Shown in pieces: positions 6,736-14,037 of a stretch of DNA of 17,359 bases. The notes under the pieces were generated by a model. That model ran no database searches. It was given only the letters and a program-made list of their open reading frames with translations, and was not told where the DNA came from. The stretch covers positions 1 to 17,359 of the forward strand of contig JANPDA010000394.1 in NCBI GenBank assembly GCA_031431235.1, given 5' to 3'. This DNA is from JANNSW01 sp031431235. GTDB lineage: Bacteria; Pseudomonadota; Alphaproteobacteria; Rhizobiales; Hyphomicrobiaceae. A program made the translations under genes and the position numbers. Position 1 is the stretch's first letter; each line of letters starts with the position of its first letter.

Positions 6736-7980
6736 CTATCGTGCCCTTGCGAAACGTAGCTGCAGATTGCGCACGGCCTCGGGCGGCGCGGGGATGCGCG
6801 CCTGGAACTTGCTGCGCTTGCCGGGCGGCAGCGGCGAACGGCGAACGGGTGTCGCCCAGTGGAACAGCTCGAGCCCCTCCTCGTCCTGGAAGGCGAACAC
6901 CACGGTCGGCACCATCACGGGCGCTGCCGACACATTCTCGATCTCGCCGGCGACGTCGATCGCGGGCCGCCCCTTGCCGTCGACCGTCCAGACGTAGGTG
7001 ACATCACGAAACTCGAGGCCGCGCCGATTGACCGGCATGCCGAGCGAAGCGTAGACGGGCGCGGCGCCCGGCAGCACCTGCACCACGGTTTCCCGGCCGA
7101 ACAGGCCGAACATGGCCCCGCCCGTCAGCACGGCGACGAGCGCGAGCCAACCGAGCACGACGCCCATGCGCGAGCCGCGCCCTGGCAGCGCAGGCTCGGC
7201 GAAATCATTGGCCTGCTCGCGGACGGGTCGATCCTGCGGATCGTAATCGGTCTCGCCATCGAGCTGTGAGCCACGGTCCCACGACGCATCGACCTGGCGC
7301 GGATTGGTCCGCACCGGATCGGTCGGTTGGCGCGATGGGCCATTGGCGAGGGCGGCATGCCCGTTGGTGTAGCTTCGCTCCCGCTCGATGCGCCGCTCGG
7401 CAGCCGACCAATTGGCCCCGAGATCGGAAAACGGCGTGCTCGATGCGCCGGCACCCGCCGCTGGCGCCGAGCCGGCAACGGGCTTGGTCTCGTCGAAGGG
7501 ATCGAGCGAATAGCGGTCAGGACGCTGGCGGGATGGTCGCGCGGTGGTCGGAGCTGCAGGGGCAAGCGGCGGCGCTGCAGTCTGATGCCAACCGGCAGGC
7601 TCCCGCCGCAGCGTCGCGTTGGGCCGCTCCGGAGCCATAGGCGCCGGCTCGGCTTGCGCACCATCGCCCTCGGATGGATCCTCCCAGGGCCTGTCGCCGT
7701 CGTCGGGCCCGGCATCGGCATTCTGGGCCGCGAGTTGGTCGTGGTCCTCGCCCGGGTCCGGCGACGAATCGCCAGAAGCTTCAGCCTCGGCGCCCTCCTG
7801 GGCAAAATCAGCGTCAGCCTCGGTGATTTCGGGCTCCGGCACGACCGCTCTGGGATTTTCCTCGACTGCCTCGACCCGCCAGACATGCGTGCAATTGGTG
7901 CAACGCACCTTCTTGCCGAGGACCTGGGTCGATCCGGCAATCTCGTAGGTGGAGTCGCATTGCGGGCAACGAATGATCAT
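6736..7980 (-). CDS. zinc-ribbon (MJ0042-type) and DUF3426 membrane protein
   Basis: The 414-residue protein begins with a small zinc ribbon: C5-x2-C8 (CPQC) and C27-x2-C30 (CTNC), the MJ0042-type finger. Residues about 40-265 form a long acidic, proline- and alanine-rich disordered linker. One transmembrane helix lies at about 272-294 (G-V-V-L-G-W-L-A-L-V-A-V-L-T-G-G-A). The C-terminal domain at 305-414 matches DUF3426 in pattern: V-D-V-A-G-E-I-E-N-type strand (here IDVAGEIENVS, 341-351), V-P-T-V-V-F-A-F-Q-D at 357-366, and L-P-P-G-K at 384-388. Topology is inferred as zinc ribbon in the cytoplasm and DUF3426 in the periplasm. The function is unknown. Its divergent position next to ftsE, recurring in alphaproteobacteria, hints at an envelope or division role, which is inference. 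Confidence 0.88.
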   Translation of the reverse strand: MIIRCPQCDSTYEIAGSTQVLGKKVRCTNCTHVWRVEAVEENPRAVVPEPEITEADADFAQEGAEAEASGDSSPDPGEDHDQLAAQNADAGPDDGDRPWEDPSEGDGAQAEPAPMAPERPNATLRREPAGWHQTAAPPLAPAAPTTARPSRQRPDRYSLDPFDETKPVAGSAPAAGAGASSTPFSDLGANWSAAERRIERERSYTNGHAALANGPSRQPTDPVRTNPRQVDASWDRGSQLDGETDYDPQDRPVREQANDFAEPALPGRGSRMGVVLGWLALVAVLTGGAMFGLFGRETVVQVLPGAAPVYASLGMPVNRRGLEFRDVTYVWTVDGKGRPAIDVAGEIENVSAAPVMVPTVVFAFQDEEGLELFHWATPVRRSPLPPGKRSKFQARIPAPPEAVRNLQLRFARAR

Positions 7981-7998
7981 GTCACGCTCGGCAGTAGG

Positions 7999-8017
7999 GA
8001 ATTCTCGTTGTGAATTC
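7999..8017. repeat. GAATTC-N7-GAATTC paired sites upstream of the DUF3426 gene
   Basis: Two identical palindromic hexamers with 13-base start-to-start spacing lie 19-37 bases upstream of the minus-strand start codon. On the minus strand the wider block reads AGAATTC-ACAACG-AGAATTC, a direct repeat of seven bases. The AT content stands out from the surroundings. It may be an operator or simply promoter DNA. Confidence 0.4.
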
Positions 8018-8269
8018 TAGTGCAAAAAGCGCCGCGAGTAAGGCTAGACCCGATTTCCGCTCGCTGCGCCATGCTAAATCACACCCGGTTTGCATTGCGC
8101 AGCTCCGCGCGCCGGCTTCAACCGGGCTCGGAAGCTGTTGCCACGGGCTCGCGGACACGCCTTGGCCACACGACTCGGATGTGTTGGCGGCTCGGTAGCA
8201 ATCTGTGGAAAGACCGATCGCATGGGCCGGACCTCTTTTCGCCGAACAATTACCCGATTGTCACCCGAT

Positions 8270-8286
8270 CAGGGTCGCTGACCCTG
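8270..8286 (+). promoter_or_regulatory. perfect 7-base inverted repeat in the ftsE leader
   Basis: CAGGGTC (8270-8276) and GACCCTG (8280-8286) flank a 3-base GCT loop, 28 bases before the ftsE ATG. It can act as an RNA hairpin in the 5' leader or as a dyad operator. It lacks a following U-run, so it is not a standard terminator. Confidence 0.4.
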
Positions 8287-8314
8287 TGCATGGCCTCGCG
8301 AGGAATGATTTTTC

Positions 8315-8971
8315 ATGATTCGGCTACACAACGTCGGACTGACTTACGGGCGCGGGCCTGAAGTGCTGCTCGACATCGACTTCCACCTGAAGGCGGGATC
8401 ATTCCACTTCCTGACTGGCCCTTCGGGCTCGGGCAAGACCTCGCTGTTGCGGCTGCTCTTCATGTCGCTGCGACCGACCGACGGCCAGATCCATCTGTTC
8501 GGCCAGAACGTGTCGCGTGTCTCCGCGGCACGGCGTGCCCAGCTCAGGCGACGCATCGGCATCGTGTTCCAGGATTTCCGGCTGCTGGACCACCTGACCA
8601 CCTGGGAGAACGTCGCCCTGCCGCTGAGGGTGGTCGGCAAACGCCTGTCCGACTACAAGGAGGACGTGACCGACCTGCTGCAATGGGTCGGGCTCGGCGA
8701 GCGCATGCATGCCTATCCGCCGGTGCTGTCGGGCGGCGAGAAGCAGCGTGCGGCCATCGCTCGCGCCGTGATCGGCAAGCCCGAGCTGCTGCTGGCCGAC
8801 GAGCCGACCGGCAACGTCGACCCGCAGATGGCGCGCCGGCTGCTGCGGCTGTTCATCGAGCTCAACCGCCTCGGCACCTCCGTCCTGATCGCCACCCACG
8901 ACCACCAGTTGATGAAACAATTCAAGGCACAGCGTCTCGAGCTGCACGAGGGCCATGTCCGAATCGTCTGA
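8315..8971 (+). CDS. ftsE: cell division ATP-binding protein FtsE
   Basis: The 218-residue ABC ATPase pairs with FtsX at the septum, where the complex uses ATP hydrolysis to control periplasmic cell-wall hydrolases. Walker A GPSGSGKTS is at 35-43, the Q-loop at Q86 (VFQDFRLLDHLT, an FtsE-type continuation), the signature LSGGEKQRAAIARA at 138-151, Walker B LLLADEPTGNVDP at 158-170 and the H-loop ATHD at 193-196. Length and the F-R-L-L motif separate it from LolD/MacB-type ATPases. The stop overlaps the ftsX start by 17 bases, so the two are translationally coupled. All catalytic residues are present. Confidence 0.96.
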   Translation: MIRLHNVGLTYGRGPEVLLDIDFHLKAGSFHFLTGPSGSGKTSLLRLLFMSLRPTDGQIHLFGQNVSRVSAARRAQLRRRIGIVFQDFRLLDHLTTWENVALPLRVVGKRLSDYKEDVTDLLQWVGLGERMHAYPPVLSGGEKQRAAIARAVIGKPELLLADEPTGNVDPQMARRLLRLFIELNRLGTSVLIATHDHQLMKQFKAQRLELHEGHVRIV

Positions 8972-10001
8972 TAGCTACCCCAATCCGACCAGGCTGAGCC
9001 GGTCCGAGCCGGCCGCTGGCCCAAACGCAGCTCCGCGCTCGCGCCGCGCGCCGACGCTGGACGTGGGCATGCCGGCACGCCAAGCCAAGGCGAGCAACAG
9101 CAATGTCAGCGCGCCAATCGTGCCAGCGGGCTCCGTGACCGGGCGCTCGTTGACGCTGGTGATCAGCATCATGTGCTTCCTCGCCTGCCTGACCGCCAGC
9201 GCTGTCTACCTGATCAATCAATCCGCCACCGCCTGGATGCACAACATCGCGAGCGAGGTCACGCTGCAGGTCGATCCCGGCGACCCGGTCGAGACCGAGC
9301 AGAAGGTGACCAAGATCGCCCTGTTTCTCGCCAGGCAGAAGGGCATCGTCTCCGTGCGGCCGCTGACGCCGGAGGAAGGCAGCGAGCTGCTGGAGCCCTG
9401 GCTCGGCAAGACTGACGTGCTCAAATCTCTGCCGATACCCAGGCTGATCGCGATCGAGCTCGATCGCAGCGAGCCACCCGATCTGGAGGCGCTGCGCAGC
9501 ACCATCGCCGGCAGTTTCCAGGGCGTCAACCTCGATGACCACCGGCACTGGCAGGTGCAGATCCGCACCGTGACACGCTCGCTCGCGCTATCGGGCCTCG
9601 CCATCCTGATCCTGGTCGGCGCCGCCACCACCGCCATCATCATGTCGGCGACCAACAGCGCCATGGCCGCCAACCGCGAGATCGTGGAAGTGCTGCATTT
9701 CGTGGGTGCGACCGACCGTTTCATCGCCCGCGAGTTCGAGAAGCATTTCCTTGCGCTCGGGGTGCGGGCGGGGCTCGTCGGAGCACTCGCCGCGATGGCG
9801 GTGTTCTTCCTGCTGCCGCTGCTTGCGCCGCTGCTCGGCGGGGGCGCCGTAACAGCGGCGGAGCTGCGCAACTTGTTCGGGCAGGGCAGCCTCGACTTTG
9901 CAGGCTTCCTGTTGCTCGGCATCGTGGTGATCGTAGTTGCCGCGCTCTGCATGCTGACCTCGCGCTATGGCGTCTTCCGGATCCTCAACGTTCGCAATTG
10001 A
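8955..10001 (+). CDS. ftsX: cell division protein FtsX (permease-like)
   Basis: The 348-residue partner of FtsE has the four-helix FtsX layout: TM1 at about 65-87, a periplasmic domain at about 88-205, TM2 at 209-231, TM3 at 266-295 and TM4 at 315-336. After TM2 the cytoplasmic loop contains E-V-L-H-F-V-G-A-T-D-R-F-I-A-R-E-F-E (245-262), the coupling segment conserved in FtsX. The first 60 residues are polar and proline/serine-rich, a cytoplasmic extension common in alphaproteobacteria. The start ATG lies inside the ftsE 3' end with GAGGG upstream. FtsX is expected to relay ATPase state to murein hydrolases or their activators in the periplasm; which partner applies here is unknown. Confidence 0.94.
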   Translation: MSESSDSYPNPTRLSRSEPAAGPNAAPRSRRAPTLDVGMPARQAKASNSNVSAPIVPAGSVTGRSLTLVISIMCFLACLTASAVYLINQSATAWMHNIASEVTLQVDPGDPVETEQKVTKIALFLARQKGIVSVRPLTPEEGSELLEPWLGKTDVLKSLPIPRLIAIELDRSEPPDLEALRSTIAGSFQGVNLDDHRHWQVQIRTVTRSLALSGLAILILVGAATTAIIMSATNSAMAANREIVEVLHFVGATDRFIAREFEKHFLALGVRAGLVGALAAMAVFFLLPLLAPLLGGGAVTAAELRNLFGQGSLDFAGFLLLGIVVIVVAALCMLTSRYGVFRILNVRN

Positions 10002-10104
10002 TCGGCCACAATCGCCTGCTAGCCACGCTACAACTACGGATTTTCCCTTAGCGGCAAATCGGGTATCCTGTGTTCAGGCAATGAGCGGGGCGAGCGAGGG
10101 CAGG

Positions 10105-10788
10105 ATGCCCGTTGGAGCACCCAGGTACGGCATCTCGATGCGGCGGCGCGATATGCGGCCGGCATTGGTGTGCGCGCTCGTGTCCTTGGTGGCACTCGCT
10201 GCCGGTTTCCTCGTTTTCACGAGCTTGGTCGAGCGCCGGGGTCCCGAGCTGCCCAGGGTCGCCGACGGGATCGTGGCGTTGACGGGTGGTGAAGCGCGGA
10301 TCGAGGAAGCCATCCGCTTGCTCGATCACGGGCTCGCCCGCCGGCTCTTCATCTCAGGCGTGCATGAGCGGACGTCGAAATCGGCACTGCTGCGCCATTC
10401 GCCGGAGTATCAGCGACTGTTCAACTGCTGCATCGACCTGGGCTGGGAGGCCCGCGACACCGTCGGCAATGCGGCTGAAACCAGCGAATGGGCCCGCCAG
10501 CGCGGCTTCAAGTCGATCATCATCGTGACGTCGAGCTATCACATGCCGCGCAGCCTGATCGAGTTGCGCCGCGCCATGCCCGAGGTCGAGCTGATCGCCT
10601 ATCCGGTGGTCTCGAGCGGCTTCCGGATCGAGCGCTGGTGGCTGCACCCGCCGAGTGCCCGGCTGCTGCTCAGCGAGTATGTGAAACTGCTGCCGGCGGC
10701 GGCACGGCTGGTGGTCTCGCGCCTTGTGGGCGAGCAGCGTTCGACCGGCACGGCGCTGGCGGATCCGATGCGCTATCCCAAGCTGTAG
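10105..10788 (+). CDS. YdcF-like (DUF218) membrane-anchored protein
   Basis: The product is about 227 residues from the chosen start. A single N-terminal hydrophobic helix (about 18-40, A-L-V-C-A-L-V-S-L-V-A-L-A-A-G-F-L-V-F) anchors a DUF218 domain. Its signatures are D-G-I-V-A-L-T-G-G-E-A-R-I-E-E-A (VALTGG at about 57-62), a serine/glycine turn L-F-I-S-G-V, and T-x-x-N-A-x-E-T near 119-126. I-I-I-V-T-S-S-Y-H-M-P-R-S at about 138-150 follows. DUF218 proteins are linked to envelope polysaccharide or SAM-related chemistry, but activity is unproven for this branch. The ATG at 10105 has GAGGGCAGG upstream; ATGs at 10081, 10138 and 10153 are alternatives. The gene follows ftsX after about 100 bases and precedes plsC by 15, a recurring alphaproteobacterial order. 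Confidence 0.87.
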   Translation: MPVGAPRYGISMRRRDMRPALVCALVSLVALAAGFLVFTSLVERRGPELPRVADGIVALTGGEARIEEAIRLLDHGLARRLFISGVHERTSKSALLRHSPEYQRLFNCCIDLGWEARDTVGNAAETSEWARQRGFKSIIIVTSSYHMPRSLIELRRAMPEVELIAYPVVSSGFRIERWWLHPPSARLLLSEYVKLLPAAARLVVSRLVGEQRSTGTALADPMRYPKL

Positions 10789-10803
10789 CGGGAAGAGCGA
10801 GCG

Positions 10804-11556
10804 ATGCTGCGGTCGATCGCGTTCCGGCTCGCATTCACGACCGCGACGGCCCTCTATCTGCTGCTGGGCAGTCCATTGTTGCTGATGCCGCATCGCTTCG
10901 CCATGGCCGGTCTGAAGTGCCATGGCCGGAGCGTCATCGGCCTGCTGAGGTTGATCGCCGGAGTGGGCCTGGAGGTTCGCGGCCGCGAGCTGGTGCCGCC
11001 GGGCGCTTTGCTGATCGCCTCCAAGCACCAATCGGCCTTCGACACGTTCGCGCTGCCGATGCTGTTCGACGATCCGGCATTGGTGATGAAGGCCGAGCTG
11101 ATGCAGATCCCCGTCTATGGCTGGTTCGCGCGCAAGTTCGGCATGATCCCAGTCGAGCGCGACAAGGGTCCGGCAGCGCTGCGGCAGATGCTGAAGGCCG
11201 CCAAGAAGCGGGTCGCCGAGGGCCGTCAGGTTTTGATCTTTCCCGAGGGCACCCGCCGGCCGCCGGGCGCTTCCCCCGACTACAAACCCGGCGTTGTCGC
11301 GCTCTATCAGACGCTCGCGGTCCCTTGCGTGCCGATCGCGCTCAATTCGGGGCATTTCTGGCCACGCAGCGCCGGCCGCTATCGACCAGGAACCATCGTC
11401 GTTCAGATCCTGGAGCCGATCCCGCCAGGGCTCGAGCGAGCTGAGTTCCTCGCCCGCCTCGAGCACGCAATCGAGACTGCTTCCGCCCGCCTGCTCGAGG
11501 AGGCAATGGCGGCGGCCCGGCGCCCAACCCCCCAGTTGCAGCGCGAACGCGGTTGA
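10804..11556 (+). CDS. plsC: 1-acyl-sn-glycerol-3-phosphate acyltransferase (PlsC-type)
   Basis: The 250-residue membrane-associated enzyme should transfer an acyl chain to lysophosphatidate, giving phosphatidate for phospholipids. Residues about 5-30 form an N-terminal hydrophobic anchor. The catalytic H-x4-D motif is SKHQSAFDT (H75, D80), motif II includes the arginine block near M-I-P-V-E-R-D (114-120), and motif III is FPEGTR at 146-151. V-P-I-A-L-N-S-G at 176-183 is motif IV-like. The gene starts 15 bases after the ydcF-like stop behind GGAAGAG and is likely co-transcribed with it. Family members vary in acyl donor and acceptor (some act on ornithine or lyso-ornithine lipids), so the substrate is the probable one rather than proven. 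Confidence 0.92.
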   Translation: MLRSIAFRLAFTTATALYLLLGSPLLLMPHRFAMAGLKCHGRSVIGLLRLIAGVGLEVRGRELVPPGALLIASKHQSAFDTFALPMLFDDPALVMKAELMQIPVYGWFARKFGMIPVERDKGPAALRQMLKAAKKRVAEGRQVLIFPEGTRRPPGASPDYKPGVVALYQTLAVPCVPIALNSGHFWPRSAGRYRPGTIVVQILEPIPPGLERAEFLARLEHAIETASARLLEEAMAAARRPTPQLQRERG

Positions 11557-11581
11557 CGCCGCGGCACCGATCGTGTACAAA
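11553..11581 (+). promoter_or_regulatory. sigma70-like promoter for nrdJ
   Basis: TTGACG (11553-11558, 5 of 6 to TTGACA) and TACAAA (11576-11581, 4 of 6 to TATAAT) are separated by exactly 17 bases. The -35 overlaps the plsC stop codon. A start near 11588 would give a leader of about 48 bases before the ATG at 11636. It indicates that nrdJ can be transcribed apart from plsC. Confidence 0.55.
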
Positions 11582-11589
11582 ACGTGAAC
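11575..11589 (+). promoter_or_regulatory. candidate LexA (SOS) operator over the nrdJ -10 region
   Basis: GTAC-AAAACGT-GAAC fits the alphaproteobacterial LexA consensus GAAC-N7-GAAC (reverse GTTC-N7-GTTC) with one mismatch, in the first half-site. It overlaps the -10 hexamer and the predicted transcription start, the position expected of a repressor site. One mismatch makes chance possible. Confidence 0.4.
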
Positions 11590-11635
11590 ATTCGCTGCGG
11601 TAGTGCGAAGTGCCAAGCAGGCAGGGCAGGCGGAC

Positions 11636-13978
11636 ATGAGCCAGAGCATCGATGTCATCACCGGGATCGGAAAAGCAATCTGGGAGCAGAAATACCGCCT
11701 CAAGGATGACGCCGGCGTAGCGATCGACCGCACGGTCGGGGATACGTTCGCCCGGGTGGCGACGGCCGCCGCGCAGGCCGAGCAGGAAACCCACCGCTCA
11801 CTGTGGCGCGAGCGCTTTCTCGCGGCGATGAGCGATTTCGAGTTCCTGCCGGCCGGGCGGATCCTGGCGGGCGCGGGCAGCGGCCGCGGCGTCACCCTCT
11901 TCAACTGCTTCGTGATGGGCCGGATCGAGGACGATCTCGGCTCGATCTTCGACAACGTCAAGCAAGCCGCGCTCACGATGCAGCAGGGCGGCGGCATCGG
12001 GCACGACTTTTCCACGCTGCGGCCGCGCGGCGCCCCTGTCCGCAGCATCGGGGCGGATGCGTCGGGCCCGGTGAGCTTCATGGACGTGTGGGACGCCATG
12101 TGCCGGACCATCATGTCGGCGGGCGCGCGGCGCGGTGCGATGATGGGAACGCTCAGGTGCGATCACCCCGACATCGAGAGCTTCGTCGCGGCGAAGTCGG
12201 ACGCGACGCGCCTGCGCAACTTCAATGTCTCGGTGCTGGTGACCGACGCGTTGGTTGCGGCAGTTCGTGCCGATGGCGCCTGGCCACTCACGTTCGCGGG
12301 CAAAGTCTACCGGACAGTCGGCGCGCGCGATCTCTGGCAGCGGATCATGCGCGCGACCTACGACTACGCCGAGCCGGGCGTGATCTTCATCGACCGCGTC
12401 AACGCTCTCAACAACCTCAACTATTGCGAGACGATCACGGCCACGAATCCTTGCGGAGAGCAGCCACTTCCCGCCTACGGCGCGTGCCTGCTCGGCTCGA
12501 TCAATCTCGCCCGGCTGGTGCGCGAGCCGTTCACCCCAGCCGCCCGGCTCGACGAGGACCGGCTCGCGGAGATCGTGCCGATCGCGGTGCGCTTTCTCGA
12601 CGATGTGATCGATGTGTCGGGCTATCCGCTGGCGGCCCAGCAGGCCGAAGCGGCCGCCAAGCGTCGGATCGGGCTCGGGTTGACGGGGTTGGCGGATGCG
12701 CTCGCCATGTGCGGCGCCCGCTACGACAGTGCGGAGGCCCGAGCGCTCGCGACGCGCTGGATGGGGCTGATCGAGCGCCACGCCACGCTCGCGAGCACTG
12801 GTATCGCCCGCGAGAAGGGCAGCTTCCCGCTCTATGATGCCGGGCGGTTCCTCGCTTCACCCGGGATCGCTCGGCTCGATGAGGACGTGCGCGCGGCCAT
12901 CGCCGCAGGCGGCATCCGCAACGGCCTGCTGACCTCGATTGCGCCGACTGGGACGATTTCGCTGTTTGCAGGCAATGTCTCGAGCGGCATCGAGCCCATT
13001 TTCGACGTCACGGCACGCCGCCGGATTCTCGCTCGCGACGGCAGCACGCGCGAGGAGGAGGTCGAGGACTACGCGCACCGCCTGTTTCGCAAGCTCCACG
13101 GCGCCAGCGCCCGTTTGCCGGAAGCCTTTGCGCGCGCGACCGAGATCGCGCCGCACGCCCACCTCGCCATGCAGGCCGCGGTCCAGCGCCACGTCGACAG
13201 CTCGATCTCCAAGACCATCAATTGCCCACGTGAGATCGCATTCGATGAGTTCCAGTCGATCTATCTGGACGCCTTCGACCTCGGTCTCAAGGGCTGCACC
13301 ACGTTTCGCCCCAACACCGTCACCGGGTCGGTGCTCGCTCCATCGAGCAGCCAGAAGGGCTCGCGGCCCAAGGATGGCTCACCCCAGACCCGGCCGCTCG
13401 CATCGGATGCGGCCACCACCCCGGATGGCCCCCACCCCAGTGGCGATGTCGTCTACATGGCCAAGCCGCTGGAGCGCGATCCTGTGCTCGAAGGCTTCAC
13501 CTACAAGCTCAGATGGCCCGATTCCGATCACGCGATCTACATCACCGTGAACGACACCTCCAAGGACGGCAGGCGCCGGCCGTTCGAGATCTTCATCAAC
13601 TCCAAGAACCTCGAGCACTATGCCTGGACGGTCGCGCTCACCCGCATGATCAGCGCCGTGTTCCGGCGCGGCGGCGATGTCGCTTTCGTCGTCGAGGAGC
13701 TGAAAGCCGTATTCGATCCGCGCGGCGGCCAGTGGATGGAGGGGCACTACGTGCCGAGCCTGCTGGCGGCGATCGGGGGCATCATCGAGACCCACATGAT
13801 CCGGATCGGCTTCCTGCCCCAGCCCGCAACCATGGCCCCCGAGCCGTCGCGACCGGCGTTGCGAGCCGTCGCCGGCGATCCCAGGCCGCGGCATTGCCCG
13901 CGCTGCTCCTCGCCCACCTATGTCCGCAGCGAAGGCTGCTGGTCGTGCAGCACGTGCGGGTTCTCGACCTGCACCTGA
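11636..13978 (+). CDS. nrdJ: adenosylcobalamin-dependent (class II) ribonucleotide reductase
   Basis: The 780-residue enzyme reduces ribonucleotides to deoxyribonucleotides using a B12-derived thiyl radical, with no oxygen requirement. C91 (TLFNCF) and C284 (YGACLLGSIN) form the likely redox pair, and NPCGEQPL at 271-278 carries N271, radical C273 and E275; the C273-C284 spacing of 11 matches characterised class II enzymes. The phosphate-binding loop is APTGTISLFAGN at 436-447, and G-C-T-T-F-R-P-N lies at 553-560. Residues about 565-605 are a variable linker, then a second folded part, then a cysteine-rich tail (C754, C757, C768, C771, C774, C779). No ATP-cone is evident at the N-terminus. 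The ATG at 11636 is preferred over an upstream GTG at 11603, which lacks a ribosome-binding site. It is shorter than the roughly 1200-residue NrdJ of many Rhizobiales. Confidence 0.95.
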   Translation: MSQSIDVITGIGKAIWEQKYRLKDDAGVAIDRTVGDTFARVATAAAQAEQETHRSLWRERFLAAMSDFEFLPAGRILAGAGSGRGVTLFNCFVMGRIEDDLGSIFDNVKQAALTMQQGGGIGHDFSTLRPRGAPVRSIGADASGPVSFMDVWDAMCRTIMSAGARRGAMMGTLRCDHPDIESFVAAKSDATRLRNFNVSVLVTDALVAAVRADGAWPLTFAGKVYRTVGARDLWQRIMRATYDYAEPGVIFIDRVNALNNLNYCETITATNPCGEQPLPAYGACLLGSINLARLVREPFTPAARLDEDRLAEIVPIAVRFLDDVIDVSGYPLAAQQAEAAAKRRIGLGLTGLADALAMCGARYDSAEARALATRWMGLIERHATLASTGIAREKGSFPLYDAGRFLASPGIARLDEDVRAAIAAGGIRNGLLTSIAPTGTISLFAGNVSSGIEPIFDVTARRRILARDGSTREEEVEDYAHRLFRKLHGASARLPEAFARATEIAPHAHLAMQAAVQRHVDSSISKTINCPREIAFDEFQSIYLDAFDLGLKGCTTFRPNTVTGSVLAPSSSQKGSRPKDGSPQTRPLASDAATTPDGPHPSGDVVYMAKPLERDPVLEGFTYKLRWPDSDHAIYITVNDTSKDGRRRPFEIFINSKNLEHYAWTVALTRMISAVFRRGGDVAFVVEELKAVFDPRGGQWMEGHYVPSLLAAIGGIIETHMIRIGFLPQPATMAPEPSRPALRAVAGDPRPRHCPRCSSPTYVRSEGCWSCSTCGFSTCT

Positions 13979-14010
13979 ACGTCGGGGAGGATCGCCGTGC
14001 CACACGACAC

Positions 14011-14037
14011 TGCGCCGCGGCCGCGCTCAGCGGCGCA
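14011..14037. terminator. GC-rich hairpin between nrdJ and the outer-membrane gene
   Basis: TGCGCCGC (14011-14018) and GCGGCGCA (14030-14037) are perfect 8-base inverted arms around an 11-base loop. The hairpin lies in the 48-base gap between two convergent genes and overlaps the stop of the minus-strand gene. There is no T-run on either strand, so it is a weak terminator candidate. Confidence 0.35.

Larger units (their letters stand above)
7981..8314. promoter_or_regulatory. divergent intergenic region between the DUF3426 gene and ftsE
   Basis: These 334 bases must carry promoters for both directions. Beside the DUF3426 start lie two GAATTC sites seven bases apart (7999-8004 and 8012-8017). 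Near ftsE is a perfect inverted repeat (8270-8286). No confident -35/-10 pair or RNA gene was found. A GAGGAA about 11 bases before the ftsE ATG serves as its ribosome-binding site. Confidence 0.5.

Noticed and set aside
8030..8260. tRNA or small RNA gene in the DUF3426-ftsE gap
   Set aside because: No cloverleaf arms, T-loop or terminator were found; only short GC-rich self-complementary stretches.
9967..10104. Longer YdcF-like protein starting within ftsX
   Set aside because: The extra residues are low-complexity and precede the membrane anchor; the ATG at 10105 has a purine-rich GAGGGCAGG just upstream.
11603..11635. GTG start for nrdJ at 11603
   Set aside because: No ribosome-binding site precedes it, and the 11 added residues are not seen in the family core; ATG at 11636 is better placed after the predicted promoter.
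10354..12114. A 586-codon minus-strand frame across the ydcF-like gene, plsC and nrdJ
   Set aside because: It spans three well-supported plus-strand genes and their gaps, has no recognisable motif, and is a high-GC antisense artefact.
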